This document shows positions 62,273-63,770 of a DNA stretch of 63,770 bases, in pieces (the stretch's first letter is position 1; every line of letters starts with the position of its first letter). This stretch comes from Bacillus_CJ salitolerans (lineage in GTDB: Bacteria; Bacillota; Bacilli; Bacillales; SA4): positions 1 to 63,770 of the forward strand of contig NZ_JBHUEM010000039.1 of NCBI RefSeq assembly GCF_042680805.1, written 5' to 3'. The position numbers and the translations under genes are program-made. The notes beneath the pieces were generated by a model that was given only the letters and a program-made list of their open reading frames with translations, searched no databases and was not told where the DNA came from.

Positions 62273-63355
62273 ATGAACGACGTAGTATCAACATTAAAAG
62301 AACATGTGATGAATAATAAACTCGAGCACCTATTCCCAGAAATTTTAGCTGATGGAGTACAAAACATACCTTTTCAGGATATGTATACTCTTGTAGAAAA
62401 GCTCTATAAGAATGATATACCAATGCAAAGACAACAATTAACGCTGTTAATGAATCACACAACCTTAGCAGAAAATCTTAGGGTTGCGATGGAGTTCTAT
62501 ACGATGCATGGGGAGATAGAATTACTAGAAGAACTTGTTAATAGAGAAAAAAGTTCAAAAGATCCACTTAATCGAGAGTGGGCAGAGGTCTATGAAATCG
62601 TTGTTCAACGATATAAAGGCGAACTATTCGGAGAAAAGCTAAATCAGATCGTACTTAGTAGGAACAGTCAATCGAAAGAGCTTCATCTACTTCTCTGTAT
62701 TTTACATATGTTTGGTGTATATGACATTGGAGAATATGAGGCATTTTTCAAAGTGAGTAATGCCATATTGCCAGAAGTGCAGCACTTTGAAAATGAATAT
62801 ATTAAGACATCCTACGAACTTCATTTATATAACCTTTTTTGCTTTAGCCATCTCTTGGCAAATAAAGTGGAAGAGTGCAGACACATTGCTACATGTATTG
62901 TGACACAAACACACTACTTGAGATATCCTATAGTCGCTTCAAATGCATATCACGTATTAGCTCAATCTTATATGTTTGAATCATTTGAAGAAAGTATGAA
63001 ATATATTAAAAGAGCAGAAGAGATCATCTCCATACTTCCAGATAAAAAGAAGGTACAAAAATCGAAAGATATAAATAACACAAAAGAGTTTCTTCGGAGC
63101 TATTGGAAGCGTGAGCTAGACTCCAATCCAGATTCATTAGCAGAACTCGCTCACCGACATATCGTTAGAGGGAATATAGATATGGGCATTGATATTCTTG
63201 ATGAGATTCGAACTAAACAAGGAAATCATTTAACCGCCTTTCAATGGTACTATTATGGCCTTGCTACCAATAATATGGACTGTTTTAAGCAAGCAAAACA
63301 AATTTTCACTTCCAATAAGGATAGATTTTTTATTCATATATTAAAAAGTATATAG
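62273..63355 (+). CDS. AimR-like (arbitrium) peptide receptor
   Basis: 360 residues from the ATG at 62273 (GGAGGGG 5 bases ahead). All-helical TPR-type protein. The last third follows AimR of phages phi3T/SPbeta closely in pattern: FLRSYWKRE...HIVRGNIDMGIDILDEI...FQWYYYGLATNNMDCFKQAK, then FTSNKDRFFI. The central block LYNLFCFSHLLANKVEECRH also fits. AimR binds a secreted hexapeptide and DNA to choose lysis or lysogeny. No phage genes are in view, so this is a stand-alone or remnant copy. A peptide-gene remnant follows within 21 bases. Confidence 0.75.
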   Translation: MNDVVSTLKEHVMNNKLEHLFPEILADGVQNIPFQDMYTLVEKLYKNDIPMQRQQLTLLMNHTTLAENLRVAMEFYTMHGEIELLEELVNREKSSKDPLNREWAEVYEIVVQRYKGELFGEKLNQIVLSRNSQSKELHLLLCILHMFGVYDIGEYEAFFKVSNAILPEVQHFENEYIKTSYELHLYNLFCFSHLLANKVEECRHIATCIVTQTHYLRYPIVASNAYHVLAQSYMFESFEESMKYIKRAEEIISILPDKKKVQKSKDINNTKEFLRSYWKRELDSNPDSLAELAHRHIVRGNIDMGIDILDEIRTKQGNHLTAFQWYYYGLATNNMDCFKQAKQIFTSNKDRFFIHILKSI

Positions 63356-63375
63356 TATAAAAAGGGAGAGTTTAC

Positions 63376-63479
63376 ATGAAAAATTAATCGTTAGTTTCAT
63401 GTTTGTTGCTCTACTATTCTCTGGATAAGGCTTGTCTACATTTACTTCTACCTTAGACCCTGGTGTACCTATTGGATAA
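63376..63479 (+). pseudogene. Broken exported-peptide (AimP/Phr-like) gene
   Basis: ATG AAA AAT TAA stops at once, but with one more A the frame reads MKKLIVSFMFVALLFSG, then an in-frame TAA (63426), then GLSTFTSTLDPGVPIG and a stop at 63477. That is the layout of a 34-residue signalling-peptide precursor: signal sequence, short linker and a C-terminal peptide (perhaps DPGVPIG or the last six residues). GGGAG is 8 bases before the ATG and a terminator follows. Two lesions suggest real decay, though the A run could be misread. Confidence 0.55.
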
Positions 63480-63485
63480 TTTATT

Positions 63486-63524
63486 AGCTCAAATTTGTTC
63501 CTATACAAATTTGAGCTTTTTTTA
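63486..63524 (+). terminator. Terminator of the receptor-peptide unit
   Basis: Perfect 13-bp AGCTCAAATTTGT/ACAAATTTGAGCT stem and TTTTTTT, directly after the peptide remnant. Confidence 0.9.
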
Positions 63525-63770
63525 TAAGTTAAGCGTACAATGTCAAATACTTTTTTTAAGTTTTAGGGTAACTCAAATACACTTACTGTAATATCCTTTT
63601 TTTACAAGTAACAATTAACCAAGTTATCTATGATATAGGTACCACTTTCTTGATTCAGAAATGGGCTATTCACTCGCTTCTTAATCTGCATTGATGCATT
63701 CTGGCATAACGTACAAATTTTATTAACGTACTAATCCGCATTTACAGGACGAGTGGGATTAAGCTTAACT
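63525..63770. other. Right-edge region, possible decayed ORF
   Basis: On the minus strand 63602-63730 is open and would read ...YVNKICTLCQNASMQ, then SPFLNQESGTYIIDNLVN, with an in-frame TAG at 63731 and open again to the window edge. No start or ribosome site. It may be the 3' end of a broken gene entering from the right. Nothing else recognised. Confidence 0.3.

Noticed and set aside
61000..63770. Prophage at the right edge because of the AimR-like gene
   Set aside because: No integrase, repressor, structural or lysis gene is visible; the window ends too soon to decide.

Overview
The window looks like a chromosomal segment of a low-GC, endospore-forming Bacillaceae (Bacillus sensu lato). 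Pointers are an H-type small acid-soluble spore protein gene, a citR/citA divergent pair like that of B. subtilis, T-box, yybP-ykoY and c-di-GMP-I leaders, a DUF1659/DUF2922/YvrJ trio, strong AGGAGG-type ribosome binding sites and frequent TTG/GTG starts. I see no rRNA, tRNA, CRISPR array, complete insertion sequence or prophage structural genes. Two runs of ten N mark assembly gaps inside a tandem repeat.

Layout. 0.3-5.9 kb: small lipoproteins, a Nudix hydrolase and a pair of membrane-anchored proteins. 6.1-8.7 kb: four tightly packed genes (double GNAT, NTF2-like, ANT-like nucleotidyltransferase, nucleoside deaminase). 9.2-11.1 kb: a Mn2+ riboswitch followed by a FbpB-like peptide, a Spo0M-like protein, DUF1232 and a TerC-type Mn exporter. 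12-16 kb: an AIM24-like protein, an 83-bp tandem repeat, sspH, and a second, archaeal-type AspRS behind two tandem T-boxes. 16-21.5 kb: a Nif3-like protein, a frameshifted LysR gene, DUF2785, citR and citA. 22-24.2 kb: CBO0543 and DJ-1 proteins, then decayed EamA and Myb/SANT-like genes. 24.2-28.6 kb: a chemoreceptor and a secreted double-nitrilase protein whose upstream leader is a c-di-GMP-I riboswitch. 29-31.6 kb: an AT-rich accessory patch of small genes, three of them followed by related short repeats. 31.8-34.3 kb: ECF sigma/anti-sigma/lipoprotein operon and a structured transcription unit. 34.8-46 kb: a chemoreceptor pseudogene, wrbA, DUF3231, a GNAT protein, an alpha/beta hydrolase, a broken acetamidase, an orphan OppA, the YvrJ trio, an SDR and DUF2306. 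46.4-55 kb: orphan ModA, a GGDEF-EAL-PAS protein, GPP34, a WG-repeat protein, a SurA-like lipoprotein and membrane proteins. 55-60.3 kb: a VOC/QueA-paralogue/SDR operon, a sigma factor plus ClpP, DUF421 and an SMR exporter. 60.3-63.8 kb: an SgrR-like regulator divergent from an AimR-like peptide receptor.

The signals I find most interesting are: (1) a stand-alone AimR (arbitrium receptor)-like gene followed by the remains of its exported-peptide gene and a terminator; (2) a c-di-GMP riboswitch upstream of a secreted tandem nitrilase whose second domain has lost the catalytic Cys, next to a Cache chemoreceptor; (3) six copies of a ~230-bp multi-hairpin dispersed element, all in the same orientation and all abutting the 3' end of a convergent gene, some mosaic or interrupted; (4) tandem T-boxes on a second AspRS; (5) a promoter, structured leader, mini-ORF and terminator unit at 33.9-34.2 kb whose leader opening recurs inside one copy of the dispersed element. 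Several genes are decayed (LysR, EamA, SANT, chemoreceptor, acetamidase, peptide gene), some by single-base changes in homopolymers that could be sequencing errors. All assignments were made by eye from sequence; no search was run.
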